From Ligula intestinalis (taxonomy: Eukaryota > Platyhelminthes > Cestoda > Diphyllobothriidea > Diphyllobothriidae), in NCBI GenBank assembly GCA_036362985.1, contig JAYGXS010000003.1, forward strand, positions 5,389,920 to 5,453,919: a stretch of DNA of 64,000 nt, in the 5' to 3' direction. The translations under genes and the position numbers were made by a program. The stretch's first letter is position 1. Every line of letters begins with the position of its first letter. This document shows, in pieces, positions 54,601 to 64,000 of this stretch. The notes beneath the pieces are model-generated. The model did not search any database. It was given only the letters and a program-made list of their open reading frames with translations, and was not told where the DNA came from.

Positions 54601-56469
54601 CTCAATGTTGGCTTGCGAGTGATTATCGATCTTTTACAAATTGCGAAATGTTTCTTGTCGTACCCGCCATACTGTATATCCAAGCCCCATGTTTTACAAT
54701 TCCGAGACCAAATGTGGAATAATAATTCCTCTCAGAACTGTAAAATTTTGTGTGAAGTTTATCAAATGGAAGTGAAGCGAAATTTAAGGAGTCACATTTA
54801 TTTTCAGAAACAAGCAGCGATAGAAATTTTTAAAAATTATATTTAGCTATTCTGTGAAGTTTTTTTGCACAAAATGCAGTGACAAAAAGTTATTGGTAGA
54901 ATATTTTCGTTTAACGCACAGCTGGTCTTGCGCGTAAGCAAAATGATCATATTTTACCGCAAAAACAACCTATAGAAGGCCTTATTGAATGTAAGTCATG
55001 CAGAAATAAAGTTGCTTGTAAACAATGCGTTCCGCTCAAGTGTTAAGCAGAAAGGGAACGAACAGAAGGATAATAAGTATGTCAAAATTGGGCTATATGT
55101 GGCCTATTTTTTGCATTCACAAGCTTTTTACGCACCGTGGAATTAATTCCCATAAGTGCAAAAATAATCCGTTATGGCTGGAAGGCTTCTGCCATCCCCG
55201 TCAGCACCAGTCCCGCCTGACCCCATCTAAATAGCTGGGGCCAAGGGTGCAAGGGACGAAAGAGAACCGAGAAATATAGATAAATACAAGCATATAGTAG
55301 GGGTAAGAAAGAAAAATAGGAGTTAAAGAAAATGAGAAGATAGAGACAGAGCGAAGCGAGCAAAGGAGAAGAGCGAAGGAACGAGAGAGAGAGAGAACAG
55401 GAACAAGAACACAGCTTACCATTCATCGGAGGATTGTTGTGGAGTGCTTGAGGCGACTGCAGTGATTATAGTTTTGGCTAGGAACGTTTGAACTGCTTAT
55501 AACAGAAAGATTAGCAGCAATGCAGAGGAAGGAAATCACAATTAGCAAGGCTAAGGGGGCCTGAGAGCTAGCACCAGTGATTATTGACAGAGAGTACCAT
55601 TGGTGATAAGGCTATAACCAATGCTCAGTAGTGGCAGCTCACGCAGCGGCGTGATAAATCCCAGTTAGTTTGAGTTGAGTCCCCAGCGCTGACTAACCGG
55701 TTACTGCCAGCTGAGCCCTGCCAAGGTTTAGAATTACTGTGTGCCACTGAGCCGTGCACAGCCGCTACGTATCCCCTCCCCTCCTCGTGAAGCGGACAGC
55801 AGAGAAAAGCTGTTACCCATGCTGCTACAGGCGGCGCGACCTCGAGCTCTGCCTCTTATGTATGTTAAAATAGCTTGAGAGCCACGGTTGTCCGTGGCTT
55901 ACTCCCCCCGAAGAAGCAGCGTGGATATAGATTGTCGTTAGTCCCCATGCCGTTGAACTAGGCAAGGCCAGGCGTATAGTGACGATAAGCCCCCTGGAGT
56001 CCTGCTAGCGGATCAAGTGTATTGACAAGAGCAGTGATCAACCCCCCCCTCATTCTCCCCACCACGCGCACCCAGAGTCACACAAGCAGATTAGGCGTAA
56101 ATAACAAGATACCGACGTTCCGAGGTCCGGACTGTCACGTTAGAGGCGCTGATTGTGACGAGGATAATGGCTAGCAAATTATTCCACGACACTGGTGACT
56201 GTGCTAGGCGTGATGCGAATGCAGTGACATAACTGAGGCTTAAGATCGCACCCTAAATTGCCGCTGCGAGCAGGAATGTTTTGAAGCATAGCTAAAGGTG
56301 CGAATGGGTGAAGGAGGTGCAGGAGGTCCGATAGAAGACAGCGAGTAAGGACGAGTTAACTTGATTGCCTAGAAATTGAGATTGAGTTACTAGTGATGTT
56401 AATAGGATTCTCATGCTGGTAAAGCTAGTGTGAAAAACTATGCTTAGTAGTAGAAGAAGCAGTAATAGT
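54601..56469. other. No supported gene
   Basis: Mostly AT-rich at the left and purine-rich around 55260-55410 (AGAGCGAAG-like words). A short hairpin (AGCCACGG, TTGT, CCGTGGCT) lies near 55882. No exon recognised. Confidence 0.4.
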
Positions 56470-58330
56470 AGTTAAAGTGAAGAAAACATCTGACATAAGG
56501 GCAGTAAGGCAAGAAATAAGGGTAAAGCTCGGCTTACCTGGGGAGTGTCTACCTGGGGTTCCCGGTGAACTTGAAGGTGCAGGAAGGAAGTTAAGTGACT
56601 AATGAGTGAAGCTAGAGCTGGTGGTGGGGGTGTGGGAAATGCTGGTTGTGTCGACATCACAGTCAATGCCGCTGTCGTGAATGCGCATGTTACCTAGTAG
56701 GCCCAGGCGATAAGAGAATGTTTTGGGGCAGTGTGGGCAGGGAAGGCGGCGGTGTCGTCTGTGTGTTGGTGCTCCAGGCACATGGTTACCAGCCTCTGTG
56801 CGATAGATTCACAAGTGACCGACTAGACTGACATGTGAGGTGAATGCGCGATTGCAGTGAGGGAATGTCAGGCCCTCAGAGCTGGTAGAGGGTTCAGGTG
56901 TGGTGATGAGGGTTGTGAGGGGTGGTGCTGTGCCGAAGGGGGTGGAGAAAATCGCGAGTCGGGTGGAACCGTTGAATGAGGGCAACGAGGCATTTGTGAT
57001 GTTTTTTGTTGCCGACGAGGTGGAGGGCAGAGAAGGGTCTGTTGGAGTGTTTGGTTCCGTAAGCGTGTACGCTGTCGGAGGAGGGTTGCACGGCCTCCAG
57101 AGGAGACCAACCAAGGCAAAGCATGCACGCAAGGTGCGTTGACAGCGTGGACACGTTGAAAGGGTTTGGGCGGTGATAATGTACGTCCGCGGATTGTGAG
57201 TCTTGCGTACCTCCCGTTTTGCCTTAGCGGCGGCGATCCGACTGGCTTCGAGGTTTGCGGTGCCCGTTTTACGGCTCTTTGCCACGCAGATCGGTCCTGC
57301 ACGAGTTTCTCTTGGTTCCTCATGTTTATTTGGAGACGCTTCAGTGAGTTTTTAAGAGTTTGCTTGTAGCGCCTCTTTTGCCCTCCTTCGCGACGAGCAC
57401 ATACAGCGACATCGTCAGAGAACAATCACTTGGGTAGTCGTTGATCGTCCATCCGTACTACGTGACCGCTCCAGCACAGACGTATCTGCCTGAACATGGC
57501 TTGGATGCTGAGAACTCTCGTTCTCTCAAGGACTTCCATGTCCGAAATCCTCTTTTGCTACTTCACCTTGAGTTTGCGACGGAGGCAGCTGAGATGAAAG
57601 TGGTTGAGCTTCCACGCTTGGCTGGTGTAGACAGTCCAGGTCTCCGCTCCATACAAGAGTATTGAGAACACGACAGCCTTGTAAATGTTGAATTTCGTTG
57701 ACAGTTGGAGACCATGACGATTCCATACGGGGGCTTGGAGCCGACCAAAGGCTTGGCTGGCTTTGGAGATTCTGCGGGCAACCCTGTCATCGATTCGAGT
57801 GTTGCGTGAGAGCTTGCTGCCGAGATAGGTGAAGTTGTCCACGTTATGGGGCTCGGCACCGTTGACGTTGATGCGTGCAGCGTTGAAGTCAACACCGGGC
57901 GGTGGTTGACGCATAACCACTAGTCTGTCCGTGTTGATGGTGAGGCCAAAGTTGGCGCGGCCTTCAGCGAAGAGGTCCACGCTCTTTGCATGTCCGCTTC
58001 GGTTGTGGGTTTAAGAATGAAGTCGTCCGCAAACAGCAGATCATGGACTGTGGTTGTGGAGACGCGCGTGGGGGCCTGCATTCGACGGATGTTGAGAAGG
58101 TTTCCTTTCCATTCCGTAGTTGATGCGGATTCCGGGATGCTCACAATGGTAGGCGTCAATCAGCATGACAGAGAACATGAGACTGAAGAGGGTGAGCGCG
58201 AGGGCAGAGCCCTGCTTCACTCCATTGGTCACTACAAAGGCTTCAGACACCGTTCCGTAGTCCGTGACGCACGCCATCATTCCGTTCCGTCATTCCGTCA
58301 TGTGGATTTGTGCTGCTCTCTATGAACGAC
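56470..58330 (-). mobile_element. RTE-clade non-LTR element with C-terminal zinc-finger region, decayed
   Basis: Minus strand, right to left: the RT part MMACVTDYGTVSEAFVVTNG, VKQGSALALTLFSLMF, HDLLFADDFIL (FADD box), [17 protein letters not shown], then [40 protein letters not shown] and [11 protein letters not shown], the signature of RTE-like elements. GHVVRMDD, RREGGQKRRYKQTLKNSLKR and DRSAWQRAV follow, then a tail with C2H2-type fingers: CPRCQRTL, a degraded second finger, and CPHCPKTFSYRLGLLG with NMRIH (first His changed to Asn). There are frame shifts near 58050, 57970, 57550 and 57285. The endonuclease is missing (5' truncated). The 3' end meets CTACTATTACTGCTTCTTCT, a microsatellite-like tail. 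Confidence 0.87.
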
Positions 58331-61300
58331 CACATAGGCAGTGGGAGTGTTTAGTATTGAAGACAGATAGCTTCTTATCCGCCAACATAGCCTGATTTTA
58401 AAATTACAGTCAACACTCTGAAAAGTATGGTGAATTAAGGAGGAAGCGGTGAAAAAAAAACCTCCCACAATGAAAACGGGACAGAATTTAGCGGATCCCC
58501 ACTTTAAAAATACAAAACGTAGGAGAAAAACTGCTTCTATAAAAATTGAGACGTTGGCTGATGGGCTTGTAGCGATAAACTGAGACAGGACTGTCTATGA
58601 GAACGTATGGGAGATCGAATCACTTCTCGTCTTTAGATAAATCAACTAATAAGGCTTATTTGTAAAGCACAACTTCGGCGCCGTCAAAAGCAGTAGGGGG
58701 TACCGTTCACCACCGTAAAACCGTACGACTGGCTCCAGGATCAATCATCAGGGGAGGTGAGGCAGGAGGAGGTTATCATGGGCACCAGGGTCGAAAGGAT
58801 GAGGGGACGGTAGAGGCCCCACGATCATCACCGAAACGCTGAAGATGCGAAATTGAGGACTGCAGAGTCCAGCGACAAGCTGGCGAAAACAACAGAGCCA
58901 TCACGAGCACAACTAGCGACCGTGAAGTTAATCGTCAGGATTGTATAATGGAGAACGGAGACAAGCAATAATAATTGGACAGAGTAGGCTTGAAATGGAA
59001 AGGTTAAAATCCAGCATTATCATCGCTGTATGCTACCGTATCAGCAAATTTAGCAGCCAAATAAGAAACAAAGGTTCGTAAAAGTGAAAGTGCTATTTTA
59101 AAGCTCAGTAAAGGCATGTTATATCTACTGTTGGATTCCAAGAGTGCTCTTTTAAGAGTCCAGTATTTGTGCGTGAGTGAAACGGACAATACTGACTTTA
59201 TAATTTCGAAGGACAGATGCTTGCGTACATTCGATTCGACACAATAGACAATTGTTTCATGTTCCTTTTTTTCAAGAAACAACTTAAATTTAGGAGAGTT
59301 AGTTTCCTTATCATGAACGAAAGTTCTGTATCTCCAAACTTCTGATGATAATTTATATCATTGACAAGAAGCTTGAGCTGTACGAAGATACCAAATATGT
59401 ATCAGTGAATCATAAACAGGTTATTAACAAAACAAAATCACACAAAATCGAGAAAACGCTGGAGCTGAGCTATAAAAAGTGTACAGTGCTAAAGCATACC
59501 ATTTTCGTAAGGGCCGGAGCAAATGTCGATGGACAGAGTGAAAGCCAAATCCAAGGAGTCATCTTTGTGCATTTGCAAAATAACTGATCATTTCTATCGC
59601 AGGTTATGCAGTACATAGTTTTGAATAATTTCCTTCTGCACCTCAGTCTTAGAAGTCATTGTACAATTTAACAACTCCCTGTGGAATTGATTCTTTCACC
59701 TTTTGAAATCCCAATCCCTGCACGCGACCTGTGGGCTCTTGGCCCTACTTACGTGTTGTTTAAATTTATCAATAACCAAGTTTGAAAAACTAAATACAAC
59801 ACTTTGTTTCACACTTTCGGTTTTGACGCGTGCTAGCAACTATCTTGCTAATCACTTTCCACAGCTCAATTCCCTCCTCACCTGCCGCTGTTTATTTTGC
59901 CCTTCAACGACACCTCTCTGGTGATCACTCTCGGGCTCCAGGAGAATCCAGCGACAAGTTGCAAACGAGTTTCCTCCACATTTTGCAACTCACAGCCCAA
60001 CGAACTTGGATCCAGTCCTCGCAGAGTTATCCTTTGGCAAGTCGACTACTTGACTACTGCCGACTAGGATCGCGAAGGATCTAAGTGAGTTGTATCATTT
60101 CTAATCTTCATCGTCAATCTCTTTACTGGATTTTGCGACTTTTCCACTAGAATAGACTGGTAAATCCCTTATTAGCATTTAGTGTACCCTTGAAAGTTTT
60201 CATCGCGTATTTGCTAAGACGTTTTATATATTTGTAGCGATAAAGCCACTACAGACCTATGGATGGAACCAAACGGCTGACCAACCGGTGAATCCAAGGA
60301 GAGCAATTTCAAAAGATGACACAATCCATCCGCATCTCCTGGCAGCAGTCACCCAAAGCAATTCGCTTGCACGTTTGTTTCTGGCAAAAGACTAGTACGA
60401 GGAACATACTGACGCACCCTATCATGCGAAAACAGAAGAAATGATTAATTTTGTCAAATTCCTAAGAAGCACGCACACAAAGGTAGGTCGTGCCATGATA
60501 TACCCCATTTTGGCCCAGTCTTTATGCTCAAAACACATTCTAGCAGCGACAGCTCAAAGTAACTCAGGGATTGTCCTCTTCGTCGGACATTTAGCGTACA
60601 TATAGCAATGCCACATCACCTGAACGTCCAATAAAAAGACGAGTTCGTGAAGCATTCAAAGCGATTTACTTGATTGTTCCCGTCTGAATAAGCTATTTTA
60701 GCTTATTGCGATTAAAATCAGTATGTGTAACAAGGTCCCAAATGGTAGATTTCTGACTAACAGATGAGATGCTGGCATCATTGCCGAAGATTTTGAATTA
60801 TAAGAAACTACTTCATGGCAATGGTAAGTATTTCCAAGTGATTCCAACTCTTCTCCGTTTTAAAATCACGACGGTGGTTTTCGATGTCTTTGTTGATGAT
60901 CCTCGTGGGTTCCTATGTTTTCAAAAACCTGTTAGTGGACTTTACAATCTGCTTGGTCGTATCTTGGTGATGTTTGGAAATTGTAATTTAGATTTGTTAG
61001 AGACAGGAATGCACAACTTATACAAACTAAGTTTCACAAAATTATGACGGTGCGTGCTGTTAAAATGTATAAATTTGCAATAATGGCAACAGAAATTGTC
61101 CATTTAGGGCAATTTTGCGCGATTCCTACTGTCCCCTCCTAGTTTCGACCACGTTGTGGCCGATGAGCTCCTGTTGTCTCACCCCCACGATGCTCCAAAT
61201 GTGAAGGCCTATGTCCCCCAAGCATAATAAAGTGCGCTGAATTAAATTCACACAGGACTGAGACGTACAAATACTTTTCAGTAGCCTGTGGAAAAACACA

Positions 61301-62130
61301 TCAAATCCATCTAATAGACGGGCTTGTCAGGCTCGTGCAGGCATATGCAGTATTTAATCTACACACAAAATCAAAAAAAATTAGCAGAGAGGGATCAAAA
61401 AGTAAATGCCTACTACTTATTCCTTTTTTTCACAAATTTTCACCTGTTTGCTAGCGGTCACATAGATAATCTGACGATCGATGTGCTATAATTTCTTTTC
61501 ATAAAAGTGCATCTTCGTTTTTCTGTTTAGCATGATAATTTAAATAGGCTTTGACATTGTCCCGACACCGCTTACCGCTGAAGTTCTTAACGTAGCACCA
61601 ACGAGCTTTGAGCAAGGCTTCTGCCTAAGTAACAATCCCCTTTCATTCATTGGTGCTTTTTAGGCTGCTCTAGAATTACTAGGGGCTACATCAATCCTCC
61701 TAGCGCGTTGCCTACGTATATTAACGAAAATGATGCATAAAAAACTAATAACATTATTGAGAAAAAACTTTTTAGATTTTTAATTCTTGGTGTCCATGAA
61801 TCCGTGAATCTCATCTCTGAATCAGGTTTTACAGATCTTCGGTGCCCGTCTAGAAACGTTTGAACGAAGCATTCCATGCTTATTATTCGATTTCCAAGCG
61901 CGTTTACCCTTTTCTTAATTTTATGTTGCTGTGGCATAGCTTAAATAGTTCTTTTAAAGCTTCTTACCTTTTGCCGATAAAACTTTTGCGAAGTGCACAA
62001 AATATTCGGTTCAGAGACAACACCAATGGCCTCTTCAGCTTGACCAATCGGAATTACCTTTCAAAAGGAACGGGTTGTGTGTTATTGGCAAAAGGTGAAT
62101 TGTATATGGCCCCAGGTCTCAATCATCCCT
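58331..62130. other. No supported gene; upstream region of GLMN
   Basis: About 3.8 kb of AT-rich DNA. Several open stretches of 70-95 codons (59345-59587 and 60769-61047, plus) have no recognisable domain and no clear splice partners. A CAG (62112-62114) sits 16 bases before the chosen GLMN ATG and could be the acceptor of a 5' UTR intron. Confidence 0.45.
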
Positions 62131-63924
62131 ATGTCACCAACAGAATGTGCAGACAATTCCTGTGGATTAGTAGATCAAAACGAATTATTTTCGCGTTTCG
62201 ACCAAGAATTTATAGCTCGTGATTTTGTGAAACTAAAAAATGCTTTGCACTTGGCGGTTCAGGAAGACGCGTGTTCTGTGTGGGACGCAATATCTTGGGC
62301 TCTCCTTTGTCCAGATAAATTCCATGATTTGGATTCCGATGCATCTTCTTTCCTAACCGAATATATTGACAGTGTATTTAATGAATTGAGCTACAAGGAA
62401 TTTTTGCTATTGATTCTTGAAGTTATGGAACAGTCACAAGACACTAGTTGTACACTTCTTTCTCTACGGTTTCTTAGTAGGTGTATTAAAGGCGTTGGCC
62501 TTAGCAATATTGAGTCAGTTATGCCTGCATTCACAGCAATGAGGGAGAAAGTAGGGGAAGTCACAATGATCGTATTTGACGCAGAGACGGACCATAGCCA
62601 GAAGAATGTTTTAGTCCCATTACTTTCTGGTGTGGGAAAGCTTTTCCTTGATGTTTTCACAAGTGCCAATAGTTGCTGCACTGAGAAAGCTTATATCGAT
62701 GAATTCTTCTACTACTTTTCTGAACCGCTTTGGTTCATTGATGTCTCAGAATCCAACTCAAACACGTTCATTCCATTTATATCTGCATTCCAAACGTACC
62801 TGGGTGGGATTTATTCAGCATGCCGCGATCTGCACTTCAAAGTGACCTATGGAGTGGAGAAAAAGTGTGACATTTCCGAACATTTTGATTCACGTATACC
62901 GGCCTATCTATGTATTCTGAACTTTTGTCTGGATAAGTCGATTGTATGTGATTTCTGGCCTCGCATTCTGTCAGATGACTTTAACATCAACTTATTTGCT
63001 ACCCTTTGTGCAGTTTTTATGGGTGATTTGGTCTCAAAAATCAGTGAAAATATGCCAACAACTTTAACCCAGAAGCGAATCATCCGTCAGTTGGAGAAAA
63101 GAATACTTGTACTGTTTTCACAGGAAAGGTGTAAGCTCCCCTCTTGTTGGTGGGGCCCTCTGCCCATCAGCCTTTTCGAAAATCTGCAATTCATTTGCAA
63201 ATTGCCTATTTCTTCCCAAGACTTGCCTCCAGAAACCAAAATGGCCGTAGAGTGTATCGAGTGTTTACTTGGCGCGTCCACTATTACTGCTCGCTGTAGG
63301 CTATTTACTAACCTTTTCAAGAATCTGAAGGCCTCTTACCATTGCGGTCTTCGAGCACATGCTATAACACTTTTCAAAAATTTCCTGCATGATTCATGGC
63401 TTAAAGCCTCCCAAAGCGGTTTGCCCTCACTTTATTCAGGTGAAAGACAACTGAATGAAGATGAAATGTGTATACCCATTGAACGACGCTACCTCCTACC
63501 AATGTGCAAGGATATATTCCGCTTCCCTCTCGCCGAGTGCAAGGAATCACTTCTGGACCAATTCAGTTGGCTAATGGCAGCCTTAAATTTTATATTGTAT
63601 GTGAACATCCGGGCTAAGAACATGGACGCGAGTCTGTGTGACCCAGCAGTTGCCGGTTTGACTACGGATGTCTTACAGGCTGTCAACATGATCGATGAAA
63701 AGGACAGAAGTTGCCTGAAATCCAGCTTTATCAACAATATTAACACTGAGTTGCGACAGCTGATTGATCGTTATAGTAGAGCAGAAAAGGAGCACCTAGA
63801 ATCACCGGACCCTAAGACGTTGGCTCCCGGCGCGCCAAGCCTCGAGGAATGTCGCCTTACTCTTTTGAAACTCAACCTTTTTAGTAATACACTCGGTCGA
63901 TTACAAGAATTCCAGCTTGTATAA
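62131..63924 (+). CDS. GLMN: Glomulin (FKBP-associated protein; cullin-RING ligase inhibitor), single coding exon
   Basis: A 597-residue frame, close to the 594 of human glomulin, alpha-helical throughout as expected for its HEAT-like fold. Family landmarks in order: ISWALLCPDKFHD (human LVGPVVRCLLCKDK), YKEFLLLILEVMEQ (PKELLLGLLELIEE), LLSLRFLSRCIKGV, CGLRAHAITLFKNFLHDSWL (GVEAFIIQNIKNQI), LMAALNFILYV (IMASLNLLRYLV), and the end LEECRLTLLKLNLFSNTLGR (LKVLHSALFTFDLIESVLAR). Human GLMN binds the RING of RBX1 through its C-terminal repeats and blocks E2 access to cullin ligases. The ATG at 62131 is chosen because the 18 residues from the in-frame ATG at 62077 look untranslated and a CAG acceptor-like site lies between. 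Absence of introns contrasts with the two other genes; a retrocopy is possible, but the frame is intact. Confidence 0.85.
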   Translation: MSPTECADNSCGLVDQNELFSRFDQEFIARDFVKLKNALHLAVQEDACSVWDAISWALLCPDKFHDLDSDASSFLTEYIDSVFNELSYKEFLLLILEVMEQSQDTSCTLLSLRFLSRCIKGVGLSNIESVMPAFTAMREKVGEVTMIVFDAETDHSQKNVLVPLLSGVGKLFLDVFTSANSCCTEKAYIDEFFYYFSEPLWFIDVSESNSNTFIPFISAFQTYLGGIYSACRDLHFKVTYGVEKKCDISEHFDSRIPAYLCILNFCLDKSIVCDFWPRILSDDFNINLFATLCAVFMGDLVSKISENMPTTLTQKRIIRQLEKRILVLFSQERCKLPSCWWGPLPISLFENLQFICKLPISSQDLPPETKMAVECIECLLGASTITARCRLFTNLFKNLKASYHCGLRAHAITLFKNFLHDSWLKASQSGLPSLYSGERQLNEDEMCIPIERRYLLPMCKDIFRFPLAECKESLLDQFSWLMAALNFILYVNIRAKNMDASLCDPAVAGLTTDVLQAVNMIDEKDRSCLKSSFINNINTELRQLIDRYSRAEKEHLESPDPKTLAPGAPSLEECRLTLLKLNLFSNTLGRLQEFQLV

Positions 63925-63952
63925 ACCTGTATATAAGAAAAGTTGTGCAAAT

Positions 63953-63958
63953 ATTAAA
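63953..63958 (+). promoter_or_regulatory. GLMN: GLMN poly(A) signal ATTAAA
   Basis: ATTAAA, the common variant signal, 28 bases after the stop in AT-rich sequence. It implies a very short 3' UTR. Confidence 0.5.
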
Positions 63959-64000
63959 ATTTATATTTGAACCTCCTTTTGTACGCATGCTTTATTATTG

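Noticed and set aside
55172..55426. An 84-codon Leu/Ser/Phe-rich minus-strand frame resembling a membrane protein
   Set aside because: It lies opposite a purine-rich low-complexity stretch, which alone explains the hydrophobic translation.
59345..61047. Plus-strand frames at 59345-59587 and 60769-61047 as exons of a gene upstream of GLMN
   Set aside because: AT-rich, no family resemblance and no convincing splice phases linking them.
62077..62130. Upstream in-frame ATG extending GLMN by 18 residues
   Set aside because: The extension has no family resemblance, and a CAG acceptor-like site lies between it and the preferred ATG at 62131; kept only as an alternative.

Overview
This window is eukaryotic nuclear DNA, most probably from a parasitic flatworm and, by its repeats, a diphyllobothriid-type tapeworm. 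The evidence is intron-split genes with GT/AG borders, standard stop codons, poly(A) signals, and a very high load of decayed retroelements. These include many Penelope-like elements (PLEs) with GIY-YIG endonucleases, a CR1-type element, a Ty3/gypsy element and an RTE element with a C-terminal zinc-finger region. The species call is inference. The flatworm-like gene structure and repeat classes are read directly.

Three host genes can be reconstructed. (1) RABL6, an atypical Rab-like GTPase, is on the plus strand at 8596-24918. It has ten coding exons in consistent phase giving 570 residues, and a poly(A) signal at 25231. Its long introns hold a Jockey-like fragment, PLE pieces, a (TAG)n microsatellite with an assembly gap, and a small inverted-repeat element. 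(2) An NPC2 / ML-domain sterol-binding protein is on the minus strand, 37793 down to 32701. It has four small exons, 185 residues and all six family cysteines, and is easy to miss because no exon is a long ORF. (3) Glomulin (GLMN) is on the plus strand at 62131-63924, an uninterrupted 597-codon frame at the right edge.

Layout: 1-8340 is a stack of minus-strand retroelements (a non-LTR RT fragment cut by the window edge, a CR1-like element with two in-frame stops and a frameshift, a gypsy gag-PR-RT-RNase H remnant with its 5' LTR-like region, and a CR1 3' fragment). 8596-25250 is RABL6. 25250-31000 is a PLE cluster, including a near-perfect 1.1-kb palindrome of two divergent GIY-YIG copies inserted into a second, older PLE inverted repeat. 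32574-37793 is NPC2. 38000-53700 is repeat-rich intergenic DNA: a PLE piece bracketed by about 360-bp direct repeats, tRNA-derived SINE-like copies, LTR-like repeats, a snap-back palindrome and a decayed PLE with RT and endonuclease. 53771-54600 is an inverted-repeat (MITE-like) element. 56470-58330 is the zinc-finger RTE remnant. 58330-62130 has no gene I can support, and GLMN follows.

The most interesting pattern is a set of short motifs, close to PLE remnants where those are recognisable, that match the hammerhead-ribozyme core (CUGAUGA, a stem-II hairpin, GAAA, then a very short stem III ending in UC). They occur on both strands at several loci, in varying states of decay. The three host genes are unrelated in pathway: a GTPase, a lysosomal/secreted sterol carrier and a cullin-ligase regulator. 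I see no operon or shared regulation among them.
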